Assembly (NCBI RefSeq): GCF_027596085.1
Contig: NC_072465.1
Location: 8,618,053 to 8,682,052, forward strand
Origin: Anoplopoma fimbria
Lineage: Eukaryota > Chordata > Actinopteri > Perciformes > Anoplopomatidae
Direction: 5' to 3'
DNA length: 64,000 bases
This document shows, piece after piece, positions 47,191 through 61,022 of this stretch. Under the pieces are notes generated by a model. The model was given only the letters and a program-made list of their open reading frames with translations. It was not told the origin of the DNA and searched no databases. Each line of letters begins with the position of its first letter. Position 1 is the stretch's first letter. The position numbers and the translations under genes were made by a program.

Positions 47191-48316
47191 ATTCATGCAA
47201 CAACAACAAAAAAAAATCCCATAATCTACTCCAATAACAATAAACACGAGGAAACACGCCAACAAGGATGACATAAGACCACATTGTTTCCACGGCTGCT
47301 GCGTTCACGTGTCAGTGATATTGTTTTTTATCAGGGGCATAGATACACACTGTTTAAGTGGATTGTTAAGCGAGCGGGAGAAGATTTGTTTTTGGCGGTT
47401 TCCCTTCTCTTTCTTGTCATGAAATATTTTTTTTAAAGAAGCTTCACATGAGAGGGGTTTGCTGTTATTTCTCGAGGTGTCGTCACAATCCCTTTATGAT
47501 TTCATCACCGAGGCCCACCGCTAAGAAACGCGCAAGCCGGACTCGACACCCTCACCTTTGTATGCAGAGTTGATGGGATTTTTTTTCTTTCGCCGTAAGG
47601 GAGAGCGCACACTGTTGGGAACAAAAAAAAAAAGAATGCCAACTCACCCTTGAAAAGCAGTAATAGGGAAGAATCAGTTCCCCATTGTGTGTGTTAAATG
47701 AACAGTGTTTTATTTTGAAAGGCACGCCGAGTTTGATGTAATTAACCACTGATTAGGGGGTTACTGTTGCTGATTTGATTAGTCACTGACAGTCCCTTAC
47801 AAAAGCCTGCCTATAGTGCTACACTGTGTTCACAAGGATAGCGTAAATACAGTAATATCACCATATCCCCATATGCAAAACATTCAAGTACATATATCAA
47901 ACAATAAAACACTATATCACATGGCATCTCCACTGATTTAGCATTGCATTGCTATGACACATGGACATTTTTAAAAAACAACAAAAGGATCAAAACTGAT
48001 GCAGCTGAACCACAGGTGTGTTGTTCAAGGATAAGATGTGCAGTTCAATCTCGAGCCAGAAAACGTATACAATTTTTTTCCCAAGTGTAGAAATGAGTCT
48101 TATTGTCCAATCTCAGACCGTCACTATATTTTGATTTGTGCTTTGCATATTACTAAATGTGTGTAATAAGCAGGTATAATCCACCTTTTCATGTTGACAA
48201 CATTGATCACATGAGTCTTTAGCGCCCCTCAGCTCTGTGTAGCAACTTTGGCCCACGACTTTAATGATTTGGACACTGTTTCCTGCTGCAACCGACATTT
48301 GTTTTTATTGAAAAAG
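47191..48316. other. Non-coding interval, no feature seen
   Basis: CpG frequency falls quickly right of the CpG-rich block. AT-rich sequence; nothing was recognised. Confidence 0.4.
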
Positions 48317-48440
48317 CTCTGGTAAACCTTGCATATTTGCTAGCTATACCCAGCACCAAAAACAGGCAGGCAAAGTTAGCAGCTAGCTGTTGAACATAGT
48401 GTCGCTAACGAGACAGATATTAACAGGGGGCCAAGCAGCT
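48317..48440 (+). repeat. Dispersed repeat family Y, copy 1
   Basis: It shares CTGGTAAACC, CCCAGCACCAAA, GTTAGCAGCTAGCTGTTGAA and AACATAGTG with 55815-55910 in the same orientation. I recall this from fish introns but cannot class it. Ends are not visible. Confidence 0.55.
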
Positions 48441-50703
48441 TATTTTTGCCCTCAGGCCCCAAAGCAGGTTAATCCGGCCATGTTTTTATCTCTTTATAAC
48501 TTCTGATGAATAGATGGTAAATTAAAGGAAAATCATACTGTGTCTTAGTAATTAACTTTTCAGTGGCTCATATATCACAATAGCCTCCCAATTACAGCTG
48601 CATAATCATAGGTGTTCAGCTGGTCTCTTGAGTGTGAAAAGCCATAGTATATGATTGACATCATCTTCACATTCATCAAACCATTCAAGCAAGCTCTCTT
48701 GCTCTAAAGCATCTACGTCATATGTCTTCCCACATAAAAGGTTTTTTTCCTTTTTTTTTTGTCACCCGTCTATGTATTTATATTTTCTACCCAGGGTCTG
48801 ACCTTTAAGACTTTTTCCCTGACAGAGCTGTACATGAAATGGTGTCTACGAGGCCCTGAAAGTGTCTGTGCCATTTAGAAAAGAGAAATCCACATTTCAG
48901 ATCTCAGCATGAAAACATACTGCATGAGTTTTTTTTGCTTCATGGTCCAAACAGTTTGACACCGCTGTTATAAATAGCATCGCTGCCTCAAGAACATACA
49001 TACAGCAAAGATGCAAAATCCATGCGTGTTTTTTAACTGGATAAGTTCCTGTTTTGTTGTTTGCTCTGGCTTTTTGTTAAAGCCAATATGTATCAGTATG
49101 CAAGATGATAATAAGCGGACAAAATGTAAATACTTTTAAGTATTTACCAATTCATTTGAAGCTCATTCTTATACACATGTAAGTCTGTATAAGTTGAGGA
49201 TGGATGAATCAATTATAACTACTTTAAAGCCAGTCTGTCCATCTTTTTGGGGGGGGGCTCCAGGCAAACACCCACTTGTCAGGACAGCGGAAGCACTGCG
49301 GACAGCAAAAACAGCTGAAACCACATCATCTACCTTTAATCCATCTCCCTCAACACAGCTCCAGGGCAGTTTGGGTTGGTGCTCCCCAAAATTAGAGCTG
49401 ACAGACCGTCTCATAGAGAATCTATGTGTGATCCTTCTGACGTGCTTTTAGAATTCTACCGGCATCTGCTGCTGTTAGCTGCAGGTTGCTGTTCAAAGAC
49501 ATCAATTACTCAAAGTGAAGCCTAGGCGATGTGCTAGTTTTTCTGGGATATGCTGCCTCCGATGATGTTTTTTATATAGGATGGAACATCATAATTATTT
49601 CATCCGCCTCATCTCCCTTCTCACCTGCACAGTTTTCGATCCCAGGATGCTCTGGGTGGAAAGTAGGGAAACACAAGTGGTTAGTCCACCATATGACTAA
49701 CACAAAGAGACAGATGCTCACACTCATGTTGATGGGCACTGTAGAGTCTTCAGTCTGACTTCACAGAGTGTCTAAAATAAACTGTCTCACCTTGAAATTA
49801 ATTTCAAAGGGCCGGTTATGTAAAATAGAGTACATGACAGGTGGCAAAGTAGGTAAATTTCATTAAAAAACATTCATATGAGGATATATTTCATACATGG
49901 GATCAGGTACTGTGTTAGTATAGAAAAGGTAAGCTTATAAAACTTTAGTAGTATGCTTTAGCTGTTTGAGTTTGAGGTAAGCCATTACATCCTCCAGCCA
50001 GCATTATGAGATGGCAATACAGTTTTTTCAATTTGTGGATAAAGCAGTGTATAGCAGGCCACAACTATTGCTAAGCTAGCTGTGTTCTTGAAAATGAGAA
50101 ATACATGGACTGCCATGCAACATAACCTGACGAGTTTGATTTAAAAAAAAAATGTATTTAAAAGTAATAAAAACATTATCCAAAATAGTTTGCTATATCT
50201 GTAAATTAACAATATTACTAAATTATAAAATTAGGGAAGGCTGCATGATAACTTGTTCAGAATTCCAAACACAAAGTTAGAGACTAGCCGATCAACGGTG
50301 TAGTTAGCAGGCTAGGTAGGAAGCATTAGCGGCTTTGTTGAAGGTGATAAATCCACAATTCAGAGCATTTCTATTGCCACCACATGGCTCTCAAGATGGC
50401 GACGGCTGAGCCGGTGGCTAGAGGCTAACATTGCTAACAGCGCTAACGGTGCAATTAATGGCAATAGTGCTGAGTAGGCAACCGGAGGCTGGGTGCTAAG
50501 CTTCTGTGATCAGCTTTAACCACTGTATTAGCTTTGTGCATACATAGCAAATAAGTGTGTGCTCTATATCAATGCGTGGAATATCATATAGAGAACATTT
50601 ATTAAGGTTTAAAAGCTAAATTAGTTTCTGTGTCTGTGCACTGTTATATAGCAGCAACTTTGTTGTTGCTCTAGCTAACAGGAGCTAACTGGCTAAATTT
50701 GAT
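48441..50703. other. Non-coding interval with GCTAAC-rich patches
   Basis: No exon was recognised. A 16-bp palindrome TTGAAATTAATTTCAA sits at 49792-49807. GCTAAC/GTTAGC words cluster at 50280-50460. Confidence 0.4.
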
Positions 50704-51053
50704 AGAAGGCCGATCGACCCGGTCACAGCTTTTTTCTGTCCTGGCCCCACAGTGGTGGAATGAACTCCCCACTGACGTCAGGACAGCAGAGTCGCTGCCC
50801 ATCTTTCGGCGCAGGCTGAAAACTCACCTCTTCAAGAAGTACTACCCTGAGCCTTCCACTTATTGTATTCGTATTAGTTTGTTTCTGCACTGTACTTTTG
50901 CTCTGGTTTATGCTCTTAGATGCTTGTTTAAGAAAGGAGATGCACTTATGACTTCTGGTGACTAGTAGTTCTCTTGAATACCTATGTTGAATACACTTAT
51001 TGTAAGTCGCTTTGGATAAAAGCATCTGCTAAATGACTAATGTAATGTAATGT
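50704..51053 (+). mobile_element. 5'-truncated L2-type LINE: ORF2 C terminus and 3' tail
   Basis: The segment opens in frame with about 85 codons containing RSTRSQLFSVLAPQWWNELP, then RTAESLPIFRRRLKTHLF. This is the conserved C-terminal end of the reverse-transcriptase protein of L2/CR1-group non-LTR retrotransposons. The frame stops at 50963-50965. A short 3' UTR follows, ending in TGTAAGTCGCTTTGGATAAA, AGCATCTGCTAAATGACT and TAATG repeats. All of the endonuclease and catalytic reverse-transcriptase domains are missing, as is usual for 5'-truncated insertions, so it cannot move by itself. Its tail matches that of the SINE at 31386-31683. Confidence 0.88.
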
Positions 51054-52821
51054 TTTTGAGTGCACTAGCAGGGAGGGTAGAGGTCCTGTGATTGGCTGAG
51101 AGGGCAGAGACAAGAAAAAACATGGATAAATTGACTTGAAAATTGAAAACTAAACATGTTGGTTTTTTTTATTTGGTTAATATTGAGCACTTTGGGTTCC
51201 ATTCACCTCTGGGACTCCTTTAAGCTAGTACTCAGCGGTTTTGTATGACGCACAAAGATATAGCTGTGTAAACCTTTGTCACTATGGACATGCTATGCAT
51301 TGTTGGATTGGTAACATTTTTCACAATCAATCATTCAGTTCATTTTAGGAAAACAATGAGCACCAAAATATGATTCATTCAGATGCACCAACATGCATAA
51401 CAAAAGAGACGAAAAAGTGGTAACTCCCTGCATTTGAAGCAATCATTGTCCAGAAATAAGTCTCTCCTCAGTCTTTCCTGTCTGTTTTTATGGTGCTATT
51501 ACATGAAGCCAAAATAACAAGATAAAATAAAAATGGATAAGCTTTCAAAAAATTTGCCTTCTCATGAAGTGAACACTTTTTTATTATCTCCAAAGGTGAA
51601 TTTTATTGGGGGTTTTTCAGGTGTCTTCACAGGAATAAAATCAGGACTCTTCCTGCTGTTCACCTTCCTACTGAGTCACCATGCCTCCTTGAATAAAATC
51701 ATCTCTGCAGCATATTAACTCCACTGGAACGGTAACAATTTAGCTACGCAGAATACCCATAAAAGAGCTGTTACCATTAAGCACTTAGTGGACATGTTCT
51801 TGTAAAAAAGTCATATCCATTACAAATTTTCCTCCCTATGTGACAAAGTGTGGCGTGAAATGATAAAGTGGGCCCATCCAAGTGATTTACTGTGTTTTTG
51901 AAAAGAGCTGGAGCATCCTGTCTCTTCCCCTGTTCGCTATCTGTTGGCCAGGACTTGGCTATTTCCTCTTCTCCATTTGCTCCACCACCACATGACCTTT
52001 TTCCCGCAGAGGTGGAAGTTGCCGTGGTACGTTTCAAGTGCAGTCCTTCTCAGAGGAAAATGAAGGGAACAAGCCATTAATGGATCCAATTTTCAGCAAA
52101 TATTTGGTATATGCTTTTACGCTTGTCCAGTCTTGAAGGGATTCAAATATCCAACACAAGAAGGTGATGCCCATACTTTGACAAAATGATTGATGGTATT
52201 GCATTCAAACAAATGAGACTTCTTTTAGCCCTTCAAAGGAAGCCCTTGACTGATAAGAGTGATACCACTTCATAGCAGATCCTTTGTATTGCATAGATAA
52301 TAAAACATGACCTTCAAGACATTTTTAAAGAGAACATCTTGAAATTCAGTGTACATTTTGAGGAAATTAACACTTAACCTTGGTCAAACCACCGGAGCGA
52401 TGGTGGTTTTACATCTTTGCTTATTTGAACAAACAACACTGAGATGCCCAAGAGTTGATGTCCTATTTGGTTTTGGGTTCTTAGCTTGCTGCGTTTTTTT
52501 ATTCTGTAGCCTCGCCCTACACATATCTGTGCAGACTCAGGGGTCAAAAGGGGAACCCGCCTGTCACGCTCCGCTAAGCATGCGTGCCTGGAAAGGTCCG
52601 ATGATTGCAGACGGCAGGACGGCTCCCTTTGCAGCTGCACAGGAAACCGACCGTGGCGTCCTGAGTCCTGCGGCCCCTGCCCACATGTGGTCATCATAAC
52701 AATAGGAAAAAACAGCTTGCTGGCACTGACGACAACAACATCTTGACTATCTGGGAACATCATGAGACACCCAAAGTACAATCTTCACAATATGTCAGAG
52801 GTAGAGGATATTTATAAAGAA

Positions 52822-52826
<5 letters not shown>
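51054..52826. other. Non-coding interval, no feature seen
   Basis: AT-rich. Open frames at 52349-52781 on both strands overlap each other and show no family resemblance. Confidence 0.4.

Positions 52827-52875
<49 letters not shown>
52827..52875. repeat. (TA)24 microsatellite
   Basis: A 49-base alternating TA tract, with further TATATA words to about 52927. It is self-complementary and prone to cruciform extrusion. Confidence 0.98.
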
Positions 52876-52878
<3 letters not shown>

Positions 52879-53105
52879 TGTATACTTTTTGCTAATTGTA
52901 CCTGAAAAAGTATATTTCTATATATATAACAAAGATGCTGTGTAATGAACAATAAAGTATCCTCTACTATACGCTGAGAATCTGTCTATATGCATGAGCA
53001 ACTCCTAACTGTTCAGCTTGTGTACTGTCGACCCTGGGTGTGCTGAGTGGCTAATGGATGAAATAAGTGGTCCTTAAATGAAGCTCCATCCCCAAAAAGT
53101 GTGGG

Positions 53106-53106
53106 C

Positions 53107-53171
<65 letters not shown>

Positions 53172-53188
53172 TACACACATACACACAG
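53106..53188. repeat. Compound (CA)n/(ATACACAC)n microsatellite
   Basis: A CA array interrupted by GC, AA and AT steps towards the right end. Confidence 0.97.
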
Positions 53189-53974
53189 ATACTAAAAGGA
53201 CTTATGGTTGAATTTATGCTGCACAAATGCTTAAATTAACCGCATACCCTTCCGAGTGCTTGAGCTCTCTGCATCTGCTCTAACAGAGACGGACTCATAT
53301 CAAGAACTCAGTGGTAATGATGTGTGTAATAAATGTCATAATAATCCTTAGATTTAAAGTTTATTTGTGGCTTTTTCATTTGAATTGTAGTCAGGCACCG
53401 ACTGGTTTAATACATACTGAGTTGAAGGGAGGAAAGGCATTTCATCATCTGAAAGCCAATTCTATTCAGGTCCTTTCATGATGAGGGACTCATCTGAATG
53501 GTACAAGTCTCAGCTCCATTCACTATTTTCACTATCAAAATACTAACAGTATTACAGGATGGATTGTTAAAATTATCACACTCCTATAATGCTGCTCAAA
53601 ATGGATATATCTTCTTTTTTTTTCTCCACACATTCATCGTCAAAACCTTGCGTCTACATTACTCACAATGCAACTCAACAACATAGAGTTCAGTCTGAGA
53701 TTGGGTGTGTTATATTGATGGCAGTCTTCTTGTACAGTGTTGTCATATACTTTTGCAATGTCCTGGTTATAGGAGATTTTTTTTTTTAGTGTTGCTAATC
53801 TAGTTGCCTTTAGTTGTTTTTTTTAATCTAAATTAAATGTCATCAAAACGTCACAAATGTTCCTCTGTGCCGGCTGTTCCTTTTAACACAGACGTCTCAG
53901 TGGTACCTCCACTGCAGGCTCAGCGGTGGAACAACTATGTCCACTCAACAGGCCCACCTTGAAAAAAGGTGCGT
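53189..53974. other. Non-coding interval, no feature seen
   Basis: AT-rich sequence. No gene was recognised. Confidence 0.4.
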
Positions 53975-54585
53975 TAAAGGGGCTACTGTGACATCACCCG
54001 TTGGTTTTTGGACTACGGTTTTGAAGCCTCGAGTTACGGCATATTGGCTGTTGCCATCTTGGATTTTGGCCGTCCCCATTTGTTTTTTATTTGCAACCAC
54101 AAGTGACAAGAGAGGATGGAGATAAGGACAACCAAATACTGAATGAGACATTTATAGCTGACCAAATGTTCCGAATAACTCTCATGAACTGAAAACCCAC
54201 CGTGAAAGGGTTAAAGTTCCCGGACAAAAAACATGGACAACTCCACTCAACACAGTGGTACCTGTTAATCACAAGGTAACTTCACCCTAAAGCAGACCCT
54301 GCTTTATGGTCTATTTTACTCTAAATGGACCATCATTTATTAAATAAACATCATGCTGTATTGAAGAAGACTTGAAACTACAGATTGAGACCATAAACTC
54401 ATGTTTACAATGTTTACTGAGGTAATAAATCAAGAGAGAAGTAGAGTCATTTTCTCATAGACTTCTATACAATCTGACTTCTTTTAGCAACCAGAGGAGT
54501 CGCCCCCTGCTGGCCATTAGAAAGAATGCAAGTTCAAGGCACTTCTGCATGGCTTCCCTTTTCACTGCTACAGACTAGGGTCATA
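53975..54585 (+). repeat. Dispersed repeat family X, copy B (longest)
   Basis: Collinear with copy A (33089-33583). It begins with GTGACATCACCCGTTGGTTT and ends with ACCAGAGGAGTCGCCCCCTG, GGCCATTAGAAAGAATGCAA and a CACTTCTGCATGGCTTC tail. The extra length relative to copy A is chiefly in the middle and in a CATTTTCTCATAGACTTCTA block near 54448. No open frame or transposon termini are obvious. Confidence 0.8.
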
Positions 54586-55814
54586 ACGTTTGAAAGATGT
54601 GGGTGTTTACAATGCAGGGAGGGTTTAACGTTATTGAGTTTCATTATGGGAAGTGTAGGATCATGACTTATATGAACTACATTTTTGCTTAAAGTTGGAC
54701 CTTTTTTTTTTTTTTAAACTGTCTGTTGTGGGTCCCCAAACTTTATGGAAGAGTTGTTTCGAACTGAGAAACAACAAACAGCCTTCATCCAGACGAAACA
54801 AATGTTTAACTCGTAAAAGACAAAAAGACATCTTCCACACACAGTTCTGGCTGCTTCACCCGCCTCGCTGTGCGTCGCAGCCTTTGCAGAAACAGAGAGC
54901 GGCATGTCAAACACAGGTTAGAAAGTTGCTGACGCGTCATTTGCTCTCTGAACTCTGCTCGATTTACTCAAAAAATCATCTTCATTAGATTTTAAAATGA
55001 TATATAACATCGCATTGCAGCAGCAGATGTATTTCCGGTGTGGTCCTCTATGAAAATAAGTTTACAGCTTGCAGTGTTTGGGCCATGGATGGAGGACTAA
55101 CAGTGTGAGGAGGGAGCAGAGGACATGGACGGGCGCCCGGGTCCCACAGCTGCGTGGCGCTGGGGCACAGACAGCCCTTCTCTCTGGGGCACATTGCTCC
55201 TTTTATGCCCAACACACTGAACCATTGATCTGAAGCTCCCCTCATCTCCGTCGCACCAACACAGCTCAGGTCTGCGCAGGCTCCAATCGGGGCTCAGTGA
55301 ACACAATATCTGACAACATGTCACATGCAAAAAATGTATTTGCTTAACAGTCGATTATTGGGGAAGTGAAAGTTTGAAACATAATATCTGTAACTAACTT
55401 CCAAGATGTCATGAGCTGCAGCACTTCAAGAGGTACCATTTTCAAACCATTCATATACAACATTAATCTAAATGCAAAGTTTTGAGATATAGATCATTTT
55501 TTATCATAGGAAAATATAAAATCTCTGATAAATTGGAATGAGATTCATGCATAAGTAAATCAATTATGTGTTTGTGTGAGGGTTCAGGCATTAAAGCTGC
55601 TAATATCAATATTTCTACATTAACAATGAATCACATGACTACTTGTTTGTGAAATGGGTTCATTCAGAGTGATGATCGCACTGATAATTATCACCCTTCT
55701 CTGCTGGGTAGTAGTTTTCACAGCTTTATTGTTTGGTTCAGTCTCATTTCCCTCATCAACCTTGTTTCCAGCAGCAGCTGGCAGTTGTTTTTAGTTTCCA
55801 AAAAGTGCTGTAAA
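54586..55814. other. Non-coding interval with a GC-richer patch
   Basis: Sequence at 55080-55310 is GC-richer, with several CpGs and GGGCGCCCGGG. It could be a regulatory element but carries no recognised motif set. Confidence 0.4.
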
Positions 55815-55990
55815 CCCTCTGTATGCTACCTGCCCAGCACCAAACAACAGATAGATAGGGATAGCAACTAGCTGTTGAACACAATGGAGCATTTAGCAGC
55901 TAAAGACGGGTTGGTTTTTTTTATCAGGAGTTGAAAAAAATGGGAATCAATATTTGACGTATTCACCAGGTGGCTGTTACTCCGTATCTG
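55815..55990 (+). repeat. Dispersed repeat family Y, copy 2
   Basis: Contains TGCCCAGCACCAAACAACAG, GCAACTAGCTGTTGAACA and GGAGCATTTAGCAGCTAAAG, matching copy 1 at 48317 over the first 100 bases and extending further right. The right boundary is uncertain. Confidence 0.55.
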
Positions 55991-58900
55991 CTGTATGTGT
56001 AAATAAGCTACAAGTTTACCACATAAACTCTTTAAGATGATTTTGTTAATGTTGTGTTAGCCTGTTCAGCTGTGTCCAAGTAGCCAGAAATCAAGTAATG
56101 CAGCTTTGAATGAGATGCAAGATGTAAGATTTTCTTTGTTGAATATTTTGGATATTTCAGATTAATTTGTTAGAGTAATGCTCAATATAGCATATGTTCC
56201 ACTATAGTTCCCAATTGAATCACATTACAGTGGTAGTAAACAGGCATTTCTTAAGTGCATTTACAGCTTCTTTTCACTGCCCACAGGTGACCAAAAAAAT
56301 CTGTTCTCATAACTCAACAGAATTTTAGTTTCCCCTAATTTTTCCTCTCATGTTTGCATATTTATGAAATGATTTGCTCAAATTGAAACATTTGGACTCT
56401 GTGCTGTTGTAATTTCAATTCCATTCACGCGCTGTTTGCATCAACTCATGTCTTTGCATTGACTTTATATGCAATCACACCATCGCAAAAAGTTGCATTG
56501 AATTCAGTCCGAATGTAATTTATAGCCTGCAATTTGAAATAATTTCAAACTTCGATCTATACAAAATGTATGCCATCAAAAAAAAGACAAGATATGACAA
56601 AGTTTATTGCTTTCAGATTTTATCACAAATATTATGTTATTACTGCTTTAATACAAATCCCCTTAGTGAAATTTGTTGAACAGCAATTGTAACGTTAAGT
56701 TCTAAAACATTAGCTAACCGTAGTTTACGGAAATTAAGGGTCATTCCACACCAAGTGAGGCTATGGCAGTCACTCATATTTGAGTGCATGTAATTGCTCA
56801 TGAATTCAACATTGTTTTTGAGCAGAAGAAGAATGTATTTATTATTCCTTCACTTTACATCGTCTCATTTTAAGTGTCCCTGTAAACAGCCCTAATGTGT
56901 GGCATACTTCTTCACAGACTCAGCTTCTACAGAGGGCCTTTGTCCTAAACACTGACTGAACATTCTGTCGGTTAAATTATTAAAGACAAAATGATGGAAC
57001 ATAATCATCATGGAGCAAAATAAGAATATAATCTATACGTAATATAAATTACCCAGAAAATCCATGTTAACTGATGTGTACATAACTGCTTATAGATCTA
57101 GACATTAGCTGTTAATCTTCACCCGGCAAACTCTCAAAACTGAAAGTCAGTTAATTCTCCACAGGGCAGTTATTCCAAACTGCTTCCGATTGAAAAAAAA
57201 TCAATCCACCTCCCACCAGTCTCTCTTTCTTTATATGTCTCTTTCTCTCTTTGGTCAGCTATCACTCTGTTGGCCCTCTGCTGGTGTTGGCTGATTGAAA
57301 TTCACTGCACTTTTCCGCTGGCTGATGCACTGACCAGTTTACAACCTCAGTGGGAGGAAGCCTGTCAATACCAGGCTGAGGCTCTTTTAGGATTCTGGAG
57401 AGCAACCTTTTCTAGTTCTGCCTTTTTGCCGCCCCTACAGTGTCCTTTACAAATCTATTGAGAGTTTGGAATTAGCAGGCCTTGATTAATCTCTGGAAAT
57501 TGCCTTTTGATTCGTACAGTGCGTCATTATTAAAATAAAGAAACTGAGATCTACTCAAATCTAGAACACTCTGACTTAGAACCACGGTCAAGACAAAAGC
57601 ATGCACAGGGGGTGTTGGAGCCAGATTTAAAGTTTAATCAAGAAAAGAAAATGTTGAAATAATATTTGACTTGAATAATTGTATTTGTAATTATTGAATA
57701 TTACTGACTGATTACTATGTGTGACGTGTGAGCCTCACCTGGCTTCTGTGGCTATGGGAGCACTGATAGGGAGCCCTCTAATGGGCAGTTTTTTCCTTTG
57801 TTTGGGGGGTTAGATGGCGGAGAGCAACAGTTTTCCGACCGCATCTCTGTTCAGTCAGATGAACAATTATGTTTGATTATGTTATTTACTGGAAAAGTCA
57901 ACCGGAGTTTAGCGGTAATAAATTATTCTTCAGTTATTGCAGCCGATGTCTCCGTGCGTGCTTTATGAGAAGTGTGTGTGTCGGCAACTCCTCACCTAAC
58001 CTCAGGTGGCTAAAGTAAGGACCATAAATGCCACATAAGGGGTTGTGTCTCAGTGGAGGAAGTGATCAAATGTTAACTGAACTACATGGAGCAGGAGCAT
58101 ATTCAACATAGAGCAACATTATTTTCAAATATATAATTCACATACTCATGTAGTCCACCGCTTTGATACAAACCTAAAAATCTGTCGGATGCAATGCCGT
58201 GAAATTATGCGCAGATATTCATAGTGCTCAGAGGATAAATCCTAAAGACATTGATGATCCTCTGACTTCTCATTTAGTGTCAGCAGCACATCAGAGATGT
58301 CACTTATCCAGTGAAATTTCTAGATAAATGGGCTTTTGAAATGACAGTCATGATTCCCACGAGGATGAATCAAATTGACTTTGGTGACCCCACGACTTTT
58401 CTATTTGCAACAGTGAGGTTTGTGCTTTTGAAGGAAATGTCTCCACAACTATCCGCACATTCTTGTCCGACTCACACCCGATGAAAGGGTGATATCAGTG
58501 GTCATCATCCTCATATATATGGGTTAGAAAGGTCCTGTTACACCTACCAGTAGGTTCAGGAGGGTGTTATCATCTATTCACATGGTTGATCACAGATAAG
58601 AGTACAAGAAGATGACATCCACCTCTAGTGGAAAGAGTAATTATGATGGGAGTAAAGGAGGAAGTCATGTGTTGTAGTATAAAAAGCAACAAATTCTGCC
58701 TAGAGTGGAGGTTGGGGCAATGAATTAGTCAATCAAACACGGGACTTTCACCCAGGAAATTGCTGTCCCTGTCCCTTGTAAAACCAAAAGTTGACATTCT
58801 GCCACAGCTCCTGGTCTAGCCTTAGCCTCATTACCACGAACGAAGAAATGACACAACTCTGGATCCGGTTATTATTGCATTTCACAACTTTAAAGACTAA

Positions 58901-60707
58901 TTGTTTAAATAATTAGTAATAGATTTCTACCTACTGGTAGTAAGTCCATGAGAAAAAAAAAAGGACTTTTTGGGCCCGATGGCTTTAAATGATGGACCAG
59001 GAAGTTTCAATTCCACAGGTTTGGCCACAATTAGAAATTGGCTTCAAAGCCAGGCACTCTTTCTGGGGGCTTGATCCAACTGGTTTGTAATGACTTTGGT
59101 CTTACCCTGACTTTTCCTCTAGCACCATCATCAGGTCAAAATGTTTATGTCCAATACTTTGGCGTATGACCAGCTACCTTCGAAGATATTGACACCCATC
59201 AGTGTCAGCTGTATGTTGTGTTTAGTGTGTTAAGTACAGCTTCACTGAGTTGTTAGCATTGTTGAAGAATGAGCCCTGTTCTATAAGAATATACTAGTCT
59301 CATCTGGCTTCTTCATAAAGAAGGGCTCCAGCGGAGAAAATGTTCCGACATCTGCACAATCATTGGGAGGAACGCAACACATATAGTATTGAACTAGAAG
59401 GAGACTCCGAGAACGCAGTGCTCCGCTAACCAAATACCATATCCTGCAATGTTAGCAAAAATTAATAAATAATGCATGAATCCGCTCCGATCTGAAAACA
59501 TAACATCCTTGGCGGAGGTAACGTATGAGACCTCAATCCAAACTGTCTCCTGCACAGCGGTGAGCAAACCGCCTGATTAAAGGAAGCCAAACTCATTCAT
59601 GTTAAAACTGTCCCTTCGGTATCTTTTGGTGTAAAGCCATCAAAGACCCGGGTGGTAATGAGCATGAGCACGCTGTGTGGATTTTACTGATGCCCTGCCG
59701 CATAATTTCATGAAACAGGTTAAATTGATTCCCGCTGCCATTTGGAGTCATTAGTGTAGGAGGCTACCAAAGGAGAAAAACGCTCATTTAACCATTTCCC
59801 AGTGTTAACCTCTACCCGGTGAGTTATTGGATAATTCACACGACTCATTAAACAGCGGAATTAAATGAAGTCGCATCGGTTTCAATGGTGTAAATGCTGC
59901 TGAGCATCATTGCAGTCATTCCGTGTCACGTTCTTGCAGTGAATAAGACTTTATACTGGTCATACAGTCAAACATTGACCGGCGACCTCACCTTGTAGTC
60001 TGAACTGATTGAAAACACTGAACAGACAGACAGTTCCTGTCTTGAAATAAGTGGCAGCATGTCCTTGAGGCTCCTTCGTCCGCAAGGAAAGAGAAATGAA
60101 TTAGCCCCAAGTGTGACCACAGGGTGCTCAGGCCATCTGTGTCATCCCATTACTTGACTGCCCGAGCATACACAATATCAAATGTCCTTGGTTTACCTTT
60201 AAGATACAAGAGTTCATGGAAATTTAAATAAAAATAACTATGAATGGGTTCTCACCTTCCTCATAGCTGAAGGAACTGATGTCAAATTTCCTTTTATAAA
60301 ACTTGCAAATCTCAGACATGCACAAGTATACTCAGCTCTATGAACCCACTTGTTTATTTATTATTTAAATATATTGATTTCTTGAAAAGCAAAAACGATT
60401 TTTCAAGGCCTGCATTTTTCCTAATTCACTATGTGTCAATATTTCAACTGGGTAAGAAAGCAAACAGGTTTGTAATGAGTTTTCTTCCAGTGCCTGCTCA
60501 GCCCTATATTATATATAGGACTGTACAGTATGTGGGTATAAAACATTCATCACACGCTGGGCTCGTAAAGCAGCTTATTCCTTGTGTGCTCAGCTGCTCT
60601 AATTTCAACAATGTGGTATCGCATGTTCGAGTATTGCACTTTGAAAACAGTCATTCTTATTTACAATCATTTTTGTTGTTTTGCTTTTTCACAACATGAT
60701 AATTACC
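55991..60707. other. Long non-coding interval
   Basis: No exon was recognised in 4.7 kb. Between about 59530 and 59960 unique-looking sequence is dense in TAAT/ATTA and other factor-like words (TTAAATTGATTC, GGATAATTCAC, CATTAAACAGCGG) and has no repeat hallmark. This resembles conserved non-coding DNA, but only a comparison could show it. Confidence 0.35.
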
Positions 60708-61022
60708 TTAAAGGGGACATAGCTTGAAAAAAAAAAAATGTCAGTGCTTGTTCGCATACAGTTGGGTATCTGGAGTGCCTACCAACCCACAAACTAAAAA
60801 ATAAGACAATCAAGTCATTTCTTTGACGAAGGGCGTCTTAAAGAGACCTCTAAAACGAAGCATTTCATACTGAGGCCGAATACAGGTATATTCAGACATA
60901 CAGTGCAATAAAAATGATGTTTTCTTTTAACATTAAAGCACTTAAACATGTTTTATTAGATAGTAGAAACCCATAATACAGGTATGAACCTTAAAATGTC
61001 CCCACTGATGTGTCCCCTTTAA
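60708..61022. mobile_element. 315-bp TTAA-flanked MITE
   Basis: The left end begins TTAAAGGGGACATAGC. The right end in reverse complement begins TTAAAGGGGACACATC, identical over the first 12 bases. The ends match a very common fish inverted-repeat element as I recall it. TTAA at both ends suggests piggyBac-type mobilisation. Non-coding. Confidence 0.75.

Noticed and set aside
52374..52781. 135-codon minus-strand frame overlapping a 116-codon plus-strand frame
   Set aside because: Both strands are open over the same bases, neither product resembles a protein family, and no supporting signals are present.
57720..58040. Possible transposon or exon around GTTAGATGGCGGAGAGCAAC
   Set aside because: It vaguely recalls a fish repeat but no second copy, termini or coding frame could be found in the window.
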